NCBI RefSeq assembly: GCF_001418345.1
Contig: NZ_LIPW01000001.1
Location: forward strand, 346,429 to 410,428
Direction: 5' to 3'
Source of the DNA: Pseudidiomarina woesei
Lineage (GTDB): Bacteria > Pseudomonadota > Gammaproteobacteria > Enterobacterales > Alteromonadaceae
Length of the DNA stretch: 64,000 nucleotides
The translations under genes and the position numbers were made by a program. Positions within the stretch are counted from its first letter, which is position 1, and each line of letters starts with the position of its first letter. The notes under the pieces are model-generated. The model was not told where the DNA came from. It did no database searches and worked only from the letters and a program-made list of their open reading frames with translations. Positions 55,344-64,000 of the stretch are shown here, in pieces.

Positions 55344-56987
55344 ATGCAACGCGAAAGTATGGAATTTGATGTCGTTATTGTAGGTGCTGGCCCAGCCGGC
55401 TTAAGCTGTGCTATTCGCCTTGCGCAACAAGCCCAGGAACGTGAGCAAGAACTCATGATTTGCGTTGTTGAGAAAGGCTCTGAAGTGGGTGCTCATATAT
55501 TGTCGGGTGCAGTATTTGAGCCTCGCGCGCTGAATGAGTTGTTTCCTGATTGGCAAGAACGCGGTGCACCACTAAAAACTCCGGTGACTGACGACCATAT
55601 TATGCTGTTCAAAAACGCTGAGAAAGCAACTCGGTTACCGGGCTTTATGGCGCCAAAAACCTTTCACAATCATGGCAACTATATTGCCAGTATGGGCAAT
55701 CTATGTCGTTGGCTTGCAGAACAAGCCGAACAACTTGGCATTGAAATATTTCCTGGTTTTCCAGCGGCAGATATCATCATTGAAGAAGGTCGCGTGGCGG
55801 GTATTATCACCGGCGACATGGGCTTAGACAGCAAGGGTGAGCAAAAGAACGGTTTTGAACCAGGCATGGAACTACGCGCCAAATATACCGTTTTTGCTGA
55901 AGGTTGCCGCGGCCATTTAGGCAAGCGTTTACAGCAACAATTTAATTTGGCTGACGGTAAGTCACCGCAGCACTACGCCATTGGCTTCAAAGAAATCTGG
56001 GATGTTCCTGCAGACCAGCACCAGCCAGGCTTAGTGGTTCACAGTACCGGCTGGCCGCTGGAAAATGACGCCAGTGGTGGCGGCTATTTGTATCATGCCG
56101 AAGACGGTCAAGTTTATGTCGGCCTTATTGTCGACCTGAATTACAGCAATCCTTATTTGAACCCCTTTGGTGAGTTTCAGAAGTTTAAGACTCATCCTGA
56201 AATTGCAAAAACTTTAAAGGGTGGTAAACGAGTTACATACGGTGCCCGCGCAATTGCTAAAGGTGGTCTTTATTCGTTACCGAAAATGACGTTTGCTGGC
56301 GGTGTGTTGGTGGGTTGTAACGCTGGCACTCTAAATTTTGCGAAAATTAAAGGCAATCACACCGCCATGAAGTCGGGTATGTTAGCTGCCGAAAGTATTT
56401 TTGCGGCATTACAACATGAAACCGTTCCGGCCGAACTGCCAGACTTTACTGAGCGCTTTGAAAACTCATGGCTATACGACGAATTATATCGGTCACGCAA
56501 TTTTGGGCCGGCCGTCCATAAATTTGGCACTATTTTAGGCGGTGCGTACAACACTATTGATCAAAACTGGTTTGGTGGAAAATTACCATTTACCATTAAA
56601 GACAATCACGCTGACCACGCACAAATGCGCAAAGCGAGCGACTGCAAGCCGATTGACTATCCAAAACCTGATAATCAATTAACGTTTGATCGTTTGTCAT
56701 CGGTATTTTTGTCAAATACTAACCATGAAGAAGACCAACCCTGTCATTTACAGTTAGAAGACGCGACTATTCCACTTCAAGTAAATCTACCTGAGTTTGC
56801 CGAACCAGCGCAGCGCTACTGCCCTGCCGGTGTTTATGAAGTGGTTGAAGAAAATGGTGAAGCGGTATTCAAAATTAATGCACAAAACTGCATTCATTGT
56901 AAAACCTGCGACATCAAAGATCCGTCACAAAATATTACATGGGTAACCCCTGAGGGTACTGGCGGTCCGAATTATCCAAACATGTAA
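55344..56987 (+). CDS. Electron transfer flavoprotein-ubiquinone oxidoreductase
   Basis: 547 residues. FAD-binding VVIVGAGPAGLSCAIRLA at the N terminus; a C-terminal 4Fe-4S domain with CPAGVYEV and NCIHCKTCDIKDP supplying four cysteines; ends in GTGGPNYPNM as in the family. It passes electrons from reduced ETF to ubiquinone at the inner membrane, the sink for LiuA and the isobutyryl-CoA dehydrogenase. etfAB are not in the window. TAGGAG precedes the ATG. Confidence 0.96.
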   Translation: MQRESMEFDVVIVGAGPAGLSCAIRLAQQAQEREQELMICVVEKGSEVGAHILSGAVFEPRALNELFPDWQERGAPLKTPVTDDHIMLFKNAEKATRLPGFMAPKTFHNHGNYIASMGNLCRWLAEQAEQLGIEIFPGFPAADIIIEEGRVAGIITGDMGLDSKGEQKNGFEPGMELRAKYTVFAEGCRGHLGKRLQQQFNLADGKSPQHYAIGFKEIWDVPADQHQPGLVVHSTGWPLENDASGGGYLYHAEDGQVYVGLIVDLNYSNPYLNPFGEFQKFKTHPEIAKTLKGGKRVTYGARAIAKGGLYSLPKMTFAGGVLVGCNAGTLNFAKIKGNHTAMKSGMLAAESIFAALQHETVPAELPDFTERFENSWLYDELYRSRNFGPAVHKFGTILGGAYNTIDQNWFGGKLPFTIKDNHADHAQMRKASDCKPIDYPKPDNQLTFDRLSSVFLSNTNHEEDQPCHLQLEDATIPLQVNLPEFAEPAQRYCPAGVYEVVEENGEAVFKINAQNCIHCKTCDIKDPSQNITWVTPEGTGGPNYPNM

Positions 56988-57041
56988 TAGATTTAAATTC
57001 GCTCATTTTATTTGTAAGATATATCCGACAAATATTTAAGA

Positions 57042-57070
57042 TTGTCGTCTGATTAAACAATGTATTAAAT
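57042..57070 (+). promoter_or_regulatory. Candidate hns promoter in AT-rich region
   Basis: TTGTCG (57042-57047), 17-base spacer, TTAAAT (57065-57070). The whole 56988-57104 gap is very AT-rich with an ATTTGT...ACAAAT dyad, the type of DNA that H-NS binds, so autoregulation is plausible. Confidence 0.45.
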
Positions 57071-57104
57071 ATAAATACACTTTGTTATTAACTTGGAAAT
57101 AAAT

Positions 57105-57509
57105 ATGAGCGAATTTTTAGATATTCTTACCCATGGACGACGTTTAAAAGCAGCGGTAAAGGAATTATCGGTTTCGGAACTTGAAGAAGTAAGCGAAAAA
57201 TTAACGAAAGTAATCGAAGATCGTCGCGAAGAAGAAGCTGAACTATTAAAAGCTGAAGCAGAAAAGCAACGTATTATTGAGCAACTTCGCAGAACCATGG
57301 ATGAAGCCGGCATTAATGTTGCTGAGTTAGCCGGCGAAGCGGGCGTTAGCGCAAAAACGAAACGCGCTAAACGGGCTCCAAAACCGCCAAAGTATGAAAT
57401 TCATGTGAATGGTGAGCGTATTACTTGGACCGGCCAAGGCCGTATGCCAAATGCGCTAAAACAAGCAATTGAAAGCGGCAAGTCTTTAGATAGCTTCTTA
57501 ATTAAATAA
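57105..57509 (+). CDS. hns: H-NS family nucleoid protein
   Basis: 134 residues. N-terminal coiled-coil oligomerisation domain (1-65), a basic linker (KTKRAKRAPKPPK), and the DNA-binding core with TWTGQGRMP at 107-115, the AT-hook-like loop (canonical TWTGQGRTP). It silences AT-rich DNA. ATG 57105 has GGA upstream; a TTG four codons earlier is less likely. Monocistronic, ending in a strong terminator. Confidence 0.93.
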   Translation: MSEFLDILTHGRRLKAAVKELSVSELEEVSEKLTKVIEDRREEEAELLKAEAEKQRIIEQLRRTMDEAGINVAELAGEAGVSAKTKRAKRAPKPPKYEIHVNGERITWTGQGRMPNALKQAIESGKSLDSFLIK

Positions 57510-57531
57510 CTTGCTCAGTAAATTCAAAATT

Positions 57532-57564
57532 AAAAGCCCACGAATTTTAACTCGTGGGCTTTTT
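57532..57564. terminator. Bidirectional terminator between hns and the GVG-repeat protein
   Basis: AGCCCACGA (57535-57543) and TCGTGGGCT (57552-57560) pair perfectly with an eight-base loop, flanked by A runs on the left and T runs on the right, so it works for both convergent genes. Confidence 0.9.
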
Positions 57565-57568
57565 CATT

Positions 57569-58216
57569 TTATTCAATTCGAATATTTACATCACCAACGC
57601 CAGCGTCGATAGATATTTTTGCATCTCCGTTAGAAGTAGCTCGACTATTGGCCGTCATTAAAAAACGATTGTTCTCAATTTGCCCAATGCCACGAATTTT
57701 ACTATCGCCTACTCCTACATCGGTTTTTATTGAGGCATAGTTACCAAAGACATCAAGATCAACTTCACCCACGCCAATATCAATATTGATATCACTTACC
57801 CACAACTCGCCGCTAATTTCGCCAACGCCAAGGTCGGTTTCAAGGCTTGCCACTTGTGGCAGCTTTATAACCCAATCAAGTTGAATACCATCTTGCTCTT
57901 TAACTTCAAGAATAAGTCGGTCACCTGACTGACGCGCGCTTAGCTCAGCAGCTTCAACGTTGCCGTCTTTATCAAACACAGCATCGTTGTCTTTATACGC
58001 ACGAACACTAACCTGCATGACATTACCTTCAGCACGCTCAAAAGTGATCTGGCCTACCCCTGAATCGAACTCAACCTCAGTGGTAGGGCTAACGGTATAT
58101 TCCGCGTTCATAATTTTTTCTTGCTCAGCCGCGTCAGCTGTAAAAGGCAAGCTCATTAAAGTTACCCCAGCAACCATTGAAAACGCGACACTCCAAATAG
58201 TACGTTGGCGATTCAT
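57569..58216 (-). CDS. Exported protein with repeated D-x-GVG motifs
   Basis: 215 residues from ATG 58216 (GGAG seven bases upstream). Signal peptide (1-30, cleavage after ADA). The mature part has at least five spaced DxGVG units (DSGVGQITF, DLGVGEISG, DIGVGEVDL, DVGVGDSKI, DAGVGDVNI), consistent with a right-handed beta-helix or toast-rack adhesin-like fold as in DUF4097/DUF2154 proteins. No catalytic motif. Periplasmic or surface location; role unknown. Convergent with hns. Confidence 0.8.
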   Translation of the reverse strand: MNRQRTIWSVAFSMVAGVTLMSLPFTADAAEQEKIMNAEYTVSPTTEVEFDSGVGQITFERAEGNVMQVSVRAYKDNDAVFDKDGNVEAAELSARQSGDRLILEVKEQDGIQLDWVIKLPQVASLETDLGVGEISGELWVSDINIDIGVGEVDLDVFGNYASIKTDVGVGDSKIRGIGQIENNRFLMTANSRATSNGDAKISIDAGVGDVNIRIE

Positions 58217-58478
58217 TATTGTTCTCCGTTTTTTCATCATTACGCTTAAGTGTTGGTTAAGACGCATCAAATTTCGTCAAAGTTTATAAAGCAATTACCG
58301 TGCCATTTTATTTATTGCTTATATTTCATATCTTTACGTGATTAAAATTTGTAAAAAAACATCAGAACTTGGTCAAATTCACAAAACTGTGCTCAAATAC
58401 GCAATTATTTTCTCAACTGAACTCAACGCGCGAATGATCATCGGCTCTGCTCAAACAACCCATCAAAATTCCATAACC

Positions 58479-59174
58479 ATGCGACCTATTGGTGTTATTC
58501 ATTCGCCATACGCACAAAAGTTTGCGGTTCCTAGGCAGCCAGGTTTAGTTCGCGCTGCGCGCGCAACCATTGAACTTCAAGGTGCTGCCGCGCACTCGGA
58601 CAGTGTGCGCGGTTTAGAGCAGTTTTCTCATCTCTGGGTCATGTTTGTGTTTCACCAAACCCAAGCACAAGGTTGGAAACCTTTAGTACGCCCTCCTCGT
58701 CTTGGTGGTAATAAAAAGCTAGGCGTGTTTGCAACTCGTTCAACCTTTCGCCCCAATCCCATAGGGCTTTCAGTGGTTGAACTTGAGGCTGTTCGAATTG
58801 ACGGTGAGCAGGTGTTTATCGATGTCATTGGTGGTGACTGGGTTAACCAAACACCAGTGCTTGATATTAAACCTTATATTCCCTATGCAGACGCAATAAA
58901 CAACGCTCAGGGTGGTTTTGCCCAAAGCAGCCCAGCCACATTACCCACCGTGTTTAGTGCAGAGGCGACAGTGCAAATTGAGGCACTAACAACCAAATAC
59001 CCACAACTGCGGCTTCTCATCGAACAGGTGCTAGCGCAAGACCCTCGTCCCGCTTATCAAAACACGAGCCACGATTTAGACAAGACTTACGGCATGACAC
59101 TGTATGACGTGAACATACGTTGGCAGGTCGTTAATCAACAAAATCACGTAATTAGTGTTGTAAAAGGCTTTTGA
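58479..59174 (+). CDS. trmO: tRNA m6t6A37 methyltransferase TrmO
   Basis: 231 residues from the ATG chosen. TsaA-type beta-barrel: [19 protein letters not shown] at the N terminus, LSHLW-like [21 protein letters not shown] and [16 protein letters not shown] as SAM-binding segments. E. coli TrmO is 235 residues. The open frame reaches upstream to a GTG at 58338, with another ATG at 58434; the extra residues are not family-like and neither start has a clear ribosome site, so the start is uncertain. Confidence 0.9.
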   Translation: MRPIGVIHSPYAQKFAVPRQPGLVRAARATIELQGAAAHSDSVRGLEQFSHLWVMFVFHQTQAQGWKPLVRPPRLGGNKKLGVFATRSTFRPNPIGLSVVELEAVRIDGEQVFIDVIGGDWVNQTPVLDIKPYIPYADAINNAQGGFAQSSPATLPTVFSAEATVQIEALTTKYPQLRLLIEQVLAQDPRPAYQNTSHDLDKTYGMTLYDVNIRWQVVNQQNHVISVVKGF

Positions 59175-59238
59175 CGAAGCTCCGCTACTGGTAGAATTCG
59201 CCAACACTTTGTTGCTTTGCTGGAGAATTGGGGAACAC

Positions 59239-60945
59239 ATGCGTACCAGCCAATATTTACTCGGAACACTAAAAGAAACTCCTGCCGATGCTGAGGTGAT
59301 TAGCCATCAGTTAATGCTGCGCGCGGGCATGATTCGTAAAGTTGCAGCAGGCCTTTATACATGGACACCAACCGGCCTACGCGTACTGCGCAAGGTTGAA
59401 ACCGTGGTGCGCGAAGAAATGGAACGTGTTGGTGCGCTAGAAGTTCTCATGCCAATGGTACAGCCGGCTGATTTATGGCAAGAGTCTGGCCGCTGGGAAG
59501 ACTACGGTCCAGAGCTTTTACGTTTGCATGACCGCAACAATCGTGACTTTGTACTAGGCCCTACCCACGAAGAAGTCATTGCAGAACTTGCTCGCAAAGA
59601 GATCAGTAGCTACAAACAGTTACCGTTAAATTTGTTCCAAATTCAAACTAAATTCCGCGATGAAATTCGTCCCCGCTTTGGTGTCATGCGTGCACGCGAA
59701 TTTATTATGAAAGACGCGTACTCATTCCATCTAGATCAAGAGTCGCTGCAACAAACCTATGACGTAATGCATGCCGCATACTGTCGTATTTTTGAACGCT
59801 TAGGCTTGGACTACCGTCCAGTTATCGCTGATACCGGCTCCATTGGTGGCAGCTCATCGCACGAGTTTCATGTATTGGCCAGCTCAGGTGAAGACGATAT
59901 TGCGTTCTCTGATAGTTCAGATTATGCCGCAAACGTTGAATTAGCCGAGGCTATGGCACCCCAAACGCAGCGCTCAGCTCCAAGTGCTGAAGTAGAAAAA
60001 GTAGCAACACCCAACGCAAAAACCATTGCCGCCTTGGTTGAGCAGTTCAATTTGCCAATTACGCAAACCGTGAAAACATTAATCGTTCATGGCACCGAAG
60101 AAGGCCAACTGGTGGCGCTCATTGTTCGTGGTGATCATGAGCTTAACGATATTAAAGCCGCAAAACACGAACTGGTTGCAAGCCCATTAGCATTTGCTAG
60201 CGAAGAAGAAATTCGTGCCGCCATAGGCGCAGGCCCAGGTTCACTCGGCCCAGTAAACTTAAACTTACCTATGGTTATTGATCGCAGCGTTGCGGTTATG
60301 AGCGATTTTGCCGCAGGTGCCAATGAAGACGGCTTCCACTTCTTTAATATCAATTGGGAACGCGATGTTGCGTTACCTGCAGTAGCCGACTTACGCAATG
60401 TCATTGCCGGCGACCCAAGCCCATGTGGTCAAGGCACATTGCAAATTAAGCGTGGTATTGAAGTTGGCCATATATTCCAACTCGGTAAGAAATACTCCGA
60501 TGCCATGAAAGTTGGTGTATTAACTGACACCGGTAAGCACGAAACCTTATACATGGGTTGTTATGGCATTGGTGTGTCGCGCATTGTTGCCGCTGCCATC
60601 GAGCAAAATCACGATGAGTATGGTATTACCTGGCCCGACGCGCTCGCGCCATTTGACGTTGCCATTGTGCCGATGAACATGCACAAGTCTGCACGGGTGC
60701 AAGAAGTCGCTGAAAAACTATATAGCGAATTAACCGCAGCTGGTTTTAACGTACTGTTTGATGACCGTAAAGAACGTCCAGGTGTTATGTTTGCTGATAT
60801 GGAATTAATCGGTATCCCTCACCAAGTGGTCATTGGCGAGCGCAACCTTGACGAGCAAATGGTTGAGTACAAGAACCGTCGCAGCGGCAATAAAGACAAA
60901 ATTGCAATTGCCGACGTAGTCGCAACCTTAAAAGCTAAAATCTAA
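59239..60945 (+). CDS. proS: Proline-tRNA ligase
   Basis: 568 residues (E. coli 572). Class II motifs: [21 protein letters not shown] region (motif 2) and [17 protein letters not shown] (motif 3). The inserted YbaK-like editing domain lies between (about 240-380), so this is the bacterial type with Ala-tRNA editing. ATG 59239 follows GGGGAACAC; the frame upstream opens with a TTG. Cotranscription with trmO is likely. Confidence 0.97.
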   Translation: MRTSQYLLGTLKETPADAEVISHQLMLRAGMIRKVAAGLYTWTPTGLRVLRKVETVVREEMERVGALEVLMPMVQPADLWQESGRWEDYGPELLRLHDRNNRDFVLGPTHEEVIAELARKEISSYKQLPLNLFQIQTKFRDEIRPRFGVMRAREFIMKDAYSFHLDQESLQQTYDVMHAAYCRIFERLGLDYRPVIADTGSIGGSSSHEFHVLASSGEDDIAFSDSSDYAANVELAEAMAPQTQRSAPSAEVEKVATPNAKTIAALVEQFNLPITQTVKTLIVHGTEEGQLVALIVRGDHELNDIKAAKHELVASPLAFASEEEIRAAIGAGPGSLGPVNLNLPMVIDRSVAVMSDFAAGANEDGFHFFNINWERDVALPAVADLRNVIAGDPSPCGQGTLQIKRGIEVGHIFQLGKKYSDAMKVGVLTDTGKHETLYMGCYGIGVSRIVAAAIEQNHDEYGITWPDALAPFDVAIVPMNMHKSARVQEVAEKLYSELTAAGFNVLFDDRKERPGVMFADMELIGIPHQVVIGERNLDEQMVEYKNRRSGNKDKIAIADVVATLKAKI

Positions 60946-60973
60946 TCGTCACAACTTTTGTACGTGCAAAAGC

Positions 60974-61010
60974 AAAAAGCCCAGCTTGCAACACAAGCTG
61001 GGCTTTTTTT
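60974..61010. terminator. Intrinsic terminator after proS
   Basis: Fifteen-base perfect stem (60974-60988 with 60994-61008) around a five-base loop, GC core GCCCAGCTTG, followed by T residues on the plus strand. The A run on the left lets it act for the convergent gpt transcript too. Confidence 0.92.
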
Positions 61011-61032
61011 AGGCTTAAGCGCTAACACGAGC

Positions 61033-61518
61033 TTAGCTTTCAGAGCCGGCTAATGGCTCCACATAGTGCAGATGCATATCCCACGGAAAGTGAATCCACG
61101 TTTCTTGCTCTAAATCAGCAACAAAATCATCCACTAATTCCATGCCCGCAGGTTTTGCATAGACGGTAATAAACTTAGCTTTCGGGAAACGCTCGCGTAA
61201 AAACTTCAAAGTGTTGCCGGTATCGACGAGATCATCAATCACCAAAAAACCTTCGCCATCGTCGGTTGCACTAACATCTTTTAATAAAGTGACGTTGTCG
61301 CGCTGACTATCATGGTCATAAGAACTCACACACACGGAGTCAACGACGCGCACATTCAGTTCACGCGCAACAATAGCCGCGGGCACTAACCCACCACGAC
61401 TAACGGCAATAATGCCGCGCCATTGCTCTGCTGGTAATTGGCGTCGCGCCAATTCTTTAGTGGCGCGATGTAATTCTTCCCAAGAAACGAAAAATTCGCG
61501 ATTTGAATGCCATCCCAT
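61033..61518 (-). CDS. gpt: Xanthine-guanine phosphoribosyltransferase
   Basis: 161 residues (E. coli Gpt 152). PRPP motif [13 protein letters not shown] (about 92-104), [10 protein letters not shown] (flexible loop region) and the C-terminal WIHFPWDM. It salvages guanine and xanthine to GMP and XMP. Six bases after a purine permease gene, so import and salvage are cotranscribed. Confidence 0.94.
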   Translation of the reverse strand: MGWHSNREFFVSWEELHRATKELARRQLPAEQWRGIIAVSRGGLVPAAIVARELNVRVVDSVCVSSYDHDSQRDNVTLLKDVSATDDGEGFLVIDDLVDTGNTLKFLRERFPKAKFITVYAKPAGMELVDDFVADLEQETWIHFPWDMHLHYVEPLAGSES

Positions 61519-61524
61519 AACGTC

Positions 61525-62826
61525 TTACCCCAACCAAATAAATTTAGCGATAAACAGCGCCGCCAATACAGCCACGCTCCAATTTAGTTCACGAATACGG
61601 CCGCCGAGTGCTTTCACAACCACATAGCTAATAAAGCCTAAGGCAATGCCATCAGCAATTGAAAATGTCAGTGGCGTCATCAATAAAACCACCGCAACAG
61701 GGGCTGCTTCAGTAATGTCTTCCCAATCAACCGAACGTAACGTAAACAACATTAACACTGAAACGTAAATAATAGCCCCTGCCGTTGCATAGGCAGGCAC
61801 CATAGCCGCTAATGGTGCAAAAAATATCGCTGCCACAAACAATAGTCCAACTACCACAGCGGTTAAACCCGTTTTGCCACCCGAGGCAACACCAGACGCA
61901 GATTCGACATAACTTGTCGTTGTTGAGGTACCTAACGCGGCACCCGCTACCGTCGCCGTGCTATCAGCCATAAGAGCACGTTCTAAACGCGGCAAACTAC
62001 CATCGGGTTTGGCAATTCCGGCGCGTTGTGCAACCGCCATGAGCGTGCCTGATGTATCAAATAAATCTACAAACAAGAAAGCAAAAATAACACTCAACAT
62101 GGCCACATCAAATGCCGCAGCTATGTCCATTTGCATAAACGTGGGAGCCAAGCTTGGTGGTGCCGCGATAATGCCATTGTACTGTACATCGCCGAGTAAA
62201 AATCCGGCCACGGTCACTAAAAGAATGCTAATTAATGCAGCGCCCTGAATACCGCGAGCAACTAGACCAATAATCAAAAAGAAACCAGCACCAGCTAATA
62301 AAACCGACAGCGAGCCCATATCCCCTAGCGTGACTAATGTCGCGTTATTGGCAACAATAATATTGGCGTTTTTCAAACCAATTAACGCAAGAAACGCACC
62401 AATACCAGCAGCAATTGCTAAACGTAAGGTCACCGGAATTGAATTAATAATCCAACTGCGAATGCGCAGCGCAGATAACAAGAAGAAGAGAATGCCGGAG
62501 AAAAACACAGCACCCAGCGCGGTTTGCCAAGCGTAGCCCATACCTAACACCACACTGTAGGTGAAAAAGGCGTTTAACCCCATTCCTGGGGCTAGAGCTA
62601 CGGGGTAATTGGCCCACAAGCCCATTACCAAACAACCAATAGCCGCTGCTAAACAGGTTGCGACAAATACAGCGCCATAATCCATACCTGCTTCGCTTAG
62701 CATGGAAGGGTTGACGAATATAATGTACGCCATGGTTAAAAAGGTCGTGAATCCGGCAATAACTTCCCGTTTTACCGTGCTACCCTGCGCTTTGATCTGA
62801 AACAGTCGCTCCAATAAAGCTTGCAT
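61525..62826 (-). CDS. NCS2 family guanine/hypoxanthine-type permease
   Basis: 433 residues with about 12-14 membrane helices. AzgA-like branch: MAYIIFVNPSML near the N terminus, APGMGLNAFFTYSVV (the first NCS2 substrate motif) and FVDLFDTSGTLMAVA with GTSTTTSYVESASG (second). Proton-linked purine uptake; guanine/hypoxanthine is the likely choice given the gpt partner, adenine possible. Confidence 0.92.
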   Translation of the reverse strand: MQALLERLFQIKAQGSTVKREVIAGFTTFLTMAYIIFVNPSMLSEAGMDYGAVFVATCLAAAIGCLVMGLWANYPVALAPGMGLNAFFTYSVVLGMGYAWQTALGAVFFSGILFFLLSALRIRSWIINSIPVTLRLAIAAGIGAFLALIGLKNANIIVANNATLVTLGDMGSLSVLLAGAGFFLIIGLVARGIQGAALISILLVTVAGFLLGDVQYNGIIAAPPSLAPTFMQMDIAAAFDVAMLSVIFAFLFVDLFDTSGTLMAVAQRAGIAKPDGSLPRLERALMADSTATVAGAALGTSTTTSYVESASGVASGGKTGLTAVVVGLLFVAAIFFAPLAAMVPAYATAGAIIYVSVLMLFTLRSVDWEDITEAAPVAVVLLMTPLTFSIADGIALGFISYVVVKALGGRIRELNWSVAVLAALFIAKFIWLG

Positions 62827-62966
62827 AAGCCCCCACTCTTGCGTTGCTGGTTAAAAAAATTGCCGTATTCTACATTAATTCACTACTTATTTCTCGACTA
62901 TTATCAACCAGTGAGACTGTGATAAGCTGCGCCAGCAAAGGCACGCAACATCATGGGAGTAACAAA

Positions 62967-63287
62967 ATGCCACGCGTGATTTATATAGATGCCCAAGGCG
63001 GCGAATTTGAAGCTGAAGTTGAAGTAGGTCAAAACCTTATGGAGGGTGCAGTTGACCACATGATCGACGGAATTTTGGGTGAGTGCGGCGGCGTTATGTC
63101 GTGTGCTACCTGTCATTGTTATGTCGATAAAGATTGGGTCAACAAAATTCCACCCGCTAGCGAAATGGAAGAAGACATGCTCGATATGGTTATTGATCCA
63201 CAAGACAATAGCCGTCTAAGTTGTCAAATTGACATGACTGAAGAACTCGACGGCATTGTCGTAAGGTTACCTAAATCGCAGTTTTAA
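62967..63287 (+). CDS. 2Fe-2S ferredoxin, adrenodoxin/putidaredoxin type
   Basis: 106 residues from ATG 62967, GGAG upstream. Cysteine ligands Cys40, Cys46, Cys49 (GECGGVMSCATC) and Cys86 (RLSCQI), the vertebrate-type spacing C-x5-C-x2-C. Unlike the ISC-operon ferredoxin it has no isc neighbours, so it probably serves an oxygenase or P450-like partner elsewhere. The upstream open frame is not coding. The stop overlaps the convergent gene by TTAA. Confidence 0.9.
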   Translation: MPRVIYIDAQGGEFEAEVEVGQNLMEGAVDHMIDGILGECGGVMSCATCHCYVDKDWVNKIPPASEMEEDMLDMVIDPQDNSRLSCQIDMTEELDGIVVRLPKSQF

Positions 63288-64000
63288 TTGCCCCCTTCCA
63301 CACGCACGAATACTTCATCGTGATAACCGGTGGTTACCCGTATTAGGCCGGCAAGTTCTGCATCGAGTTCAGGCTCGCCGGTATCAACCACTAAAGGCCG
63401 TTGGCCAAGCGCCTGTAACTTCGCTTTGGTCGCCACAACGTGAATATTGTCTTTACCAATCAAACGAATGACATTTGGGCTCAATTGTTGGTTACCACGG
63501 CCAAAAAGATGACCCTGCCCACCTATGACCGTAATGACCAGCTGTACCGGCCCATTGTGCTGCTCAATGAGTTGTTCAAGTTGCTTTGCCGTCACGTCGT
63601 TAGCAAGCAGTTTGTGTTGCAGTACAACATCCACACCAAGCAAGGTATTTTCAAGCCCGAGTTCGTCCATAATTGCCGCCACAGTTGAACCAGAGCCCAT
63701 AACATAGAGAGTATCGTCATCCATACCCTCAATAAGGTCGGCGGCAATGTCGGCTAACACCAATTCATCGCTTTCTTTACCGCCCATTTTTACTGCTTGC
63801 ACATAACGCAGCTCGGCTGGCACAAGCATCTCGCCGTAGCGGCGAGCGCGCACAGTCCCTTGACGAAACGCATCTTCGTCAATATCCATAACATCAGCGT
63901 TAGTTACCGTTGTCAGCTGGCCAGACAGCATTTGCTCTAACACTTTTCCAGCGGCTGTCGGCGAAATGGCATAAACTCCAGAATGAATTTTCACGCCAGC
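63284..64000 (-). CDS. ATP-NAD kinase family protein (5' end cut off)
   Basis: 239 codons, open through the window edge; the frame continues past GTG 63994 with residues AGVK, so the start is outside. Motifs VMGSGSTVAAI (about 100-110 of the visible part), GVDVV and VIGGQGHLFGRGNQQLSP identify the AcoX/COG3199 branch of NAD kinase-like proteins. The full family is about 370 residues. Its substrate is not firmly known. Convergent with the ferredoxin. Confidence 0.85.
   Translation of the reverse strand, partial: AGVKIHSGVYAISPTAAGKVLEQMLSGQLTTVTNADVMDIDEDAFRQGTVRARRYGEMLVPAELRYVQAVKMGGKESDELVLADIAADLIEGMDDDTLYVMGSGSTVAAIMDELGLENTLLGVDVVLQHKLLANDVTAKQLEQLIEQHNGPVQLVITVIGGQGHLFGRGNQQLSPNVIRLIGKDNIHVVATKAKLQALGQRPLVVDTGEPELDAELAGLIRVTTGYHDEVFVRVEGGN

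Noticed and set aside
53116-57509. New signalling island (GGDEF/EAL, ETF-QO, hns)
   Set aside because: Each gene belongs to a common family, there are no mobility genes, and the order alone does not show a system.
58338-58478. Long N-terminal extension of trmO
   Set aside because: The residues are unlike TrmO, the family length is met from 58479, and no ribosome site supports the earlier starts; ATG 58434 remains possible.
62844-62966. N-terminal extension of the ferredoxin
   Set aside because: It would give a non-family leader; GGAG before ATG 62967 gives the normal ferredoxin start.

Overview
The window is a compact stretch of a gammaproteobacterial chromosome. Gene content and order (rpsB-tsf-pyrH-frr, the uppS-to-lpxB envelope operon, yqcC-truC, DUF3549/DUF3301, syd, queF, ppnN, DUF3192, a LiuR-type leucine regulon, an mmsAB valine cluster) point to Alteromonadales. 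An Idiomarinaceae-like marine amino-acid degrader is my best guess, but no rRNA is present to confirm it. I see no rRNA, tRNA, CRISPR array, transposase, prophage or integration site. No gene-free stretch exceeds 300 bases; the longest is the rpsB/map divergent region.

Layout. 1-2487 (minus) is a three-gene quinone/electrophile-stress operon (yqjG-like glutathionyl-hydroquinone reductase, pirin, and a PIG3-type quinone oxidoreductase cut by the window edge), with a perfect dyad in front. 2592-13308 (minus) is the envelope and isoprenoid operon uppS-cdsA-dxr-rseP-bamA-skp-lpxD-fabZ-lpxA-lpxB. 13383-16449 (minus) is rpsB-tsf-pyrH-frr, with a structured rpsB leader and two intrinsic terminators. 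16744-21006 (plus) is map-glnD-dapD. 21008-27782 is a conserved but partly uncharacterised set: truC, yqcC, DUF3549, DUF3301, an Mpo1-like protein, a GNAT enzyme, syd, queF, ppnN, DUF3192. An NAD-type isocitrate dehydrogenase follows, then a two-gene exported S9 peptidase/lipoprotein unit, rlmM, an alpha/beta hydrolase and gcvA.

35249-53113 is a branched-chain amino acid catabolic block. The minus-strand valine branch (SDR, mmsB, 3-hydroxyisobutyryl-CoA hydrolase, acyl-CoA dehydrogenase, mmsA) faces an AraC regulator (mmsR-like). A DMT transporter and a thiolase separate it from the plus-strand leucine branch liuRABCDE plus acetoacetyl-CoA synthetase. Together these convert isovaleryl-CoA to acetyl-CoA and acetoacetate, activate the acetoacetate and thiolyse it; ETF-quinone oxidoreductase at 55344 would take electrons from the acyl-CoA dehydrogenases through ETF. 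53116-64000 holds a GGDEF/degenerate-EAL protein, ETF-QO, H-NS, an exported protein with repeated GVG motifs, trmO, proS, gpt with an NCS2 purine permease, a 2Fe-2S ferredoxin and a truncated ATP-NAD kinase-like gene.

The least explained signals are: long inverted repeats immediately 5' of mmsA and atoB that belong to one sequence family; an unrelated repeat-rich element in the same position before mmsB; an intrinsic terminator for dapD buried inside the opposite-strand truC coding sequence; a tandem 13-bp repeat before the acetoacetyl-CoA synthetase gene; and the S9 peptidase/lipoprotein pair. I found no clear new defence or mobile system.
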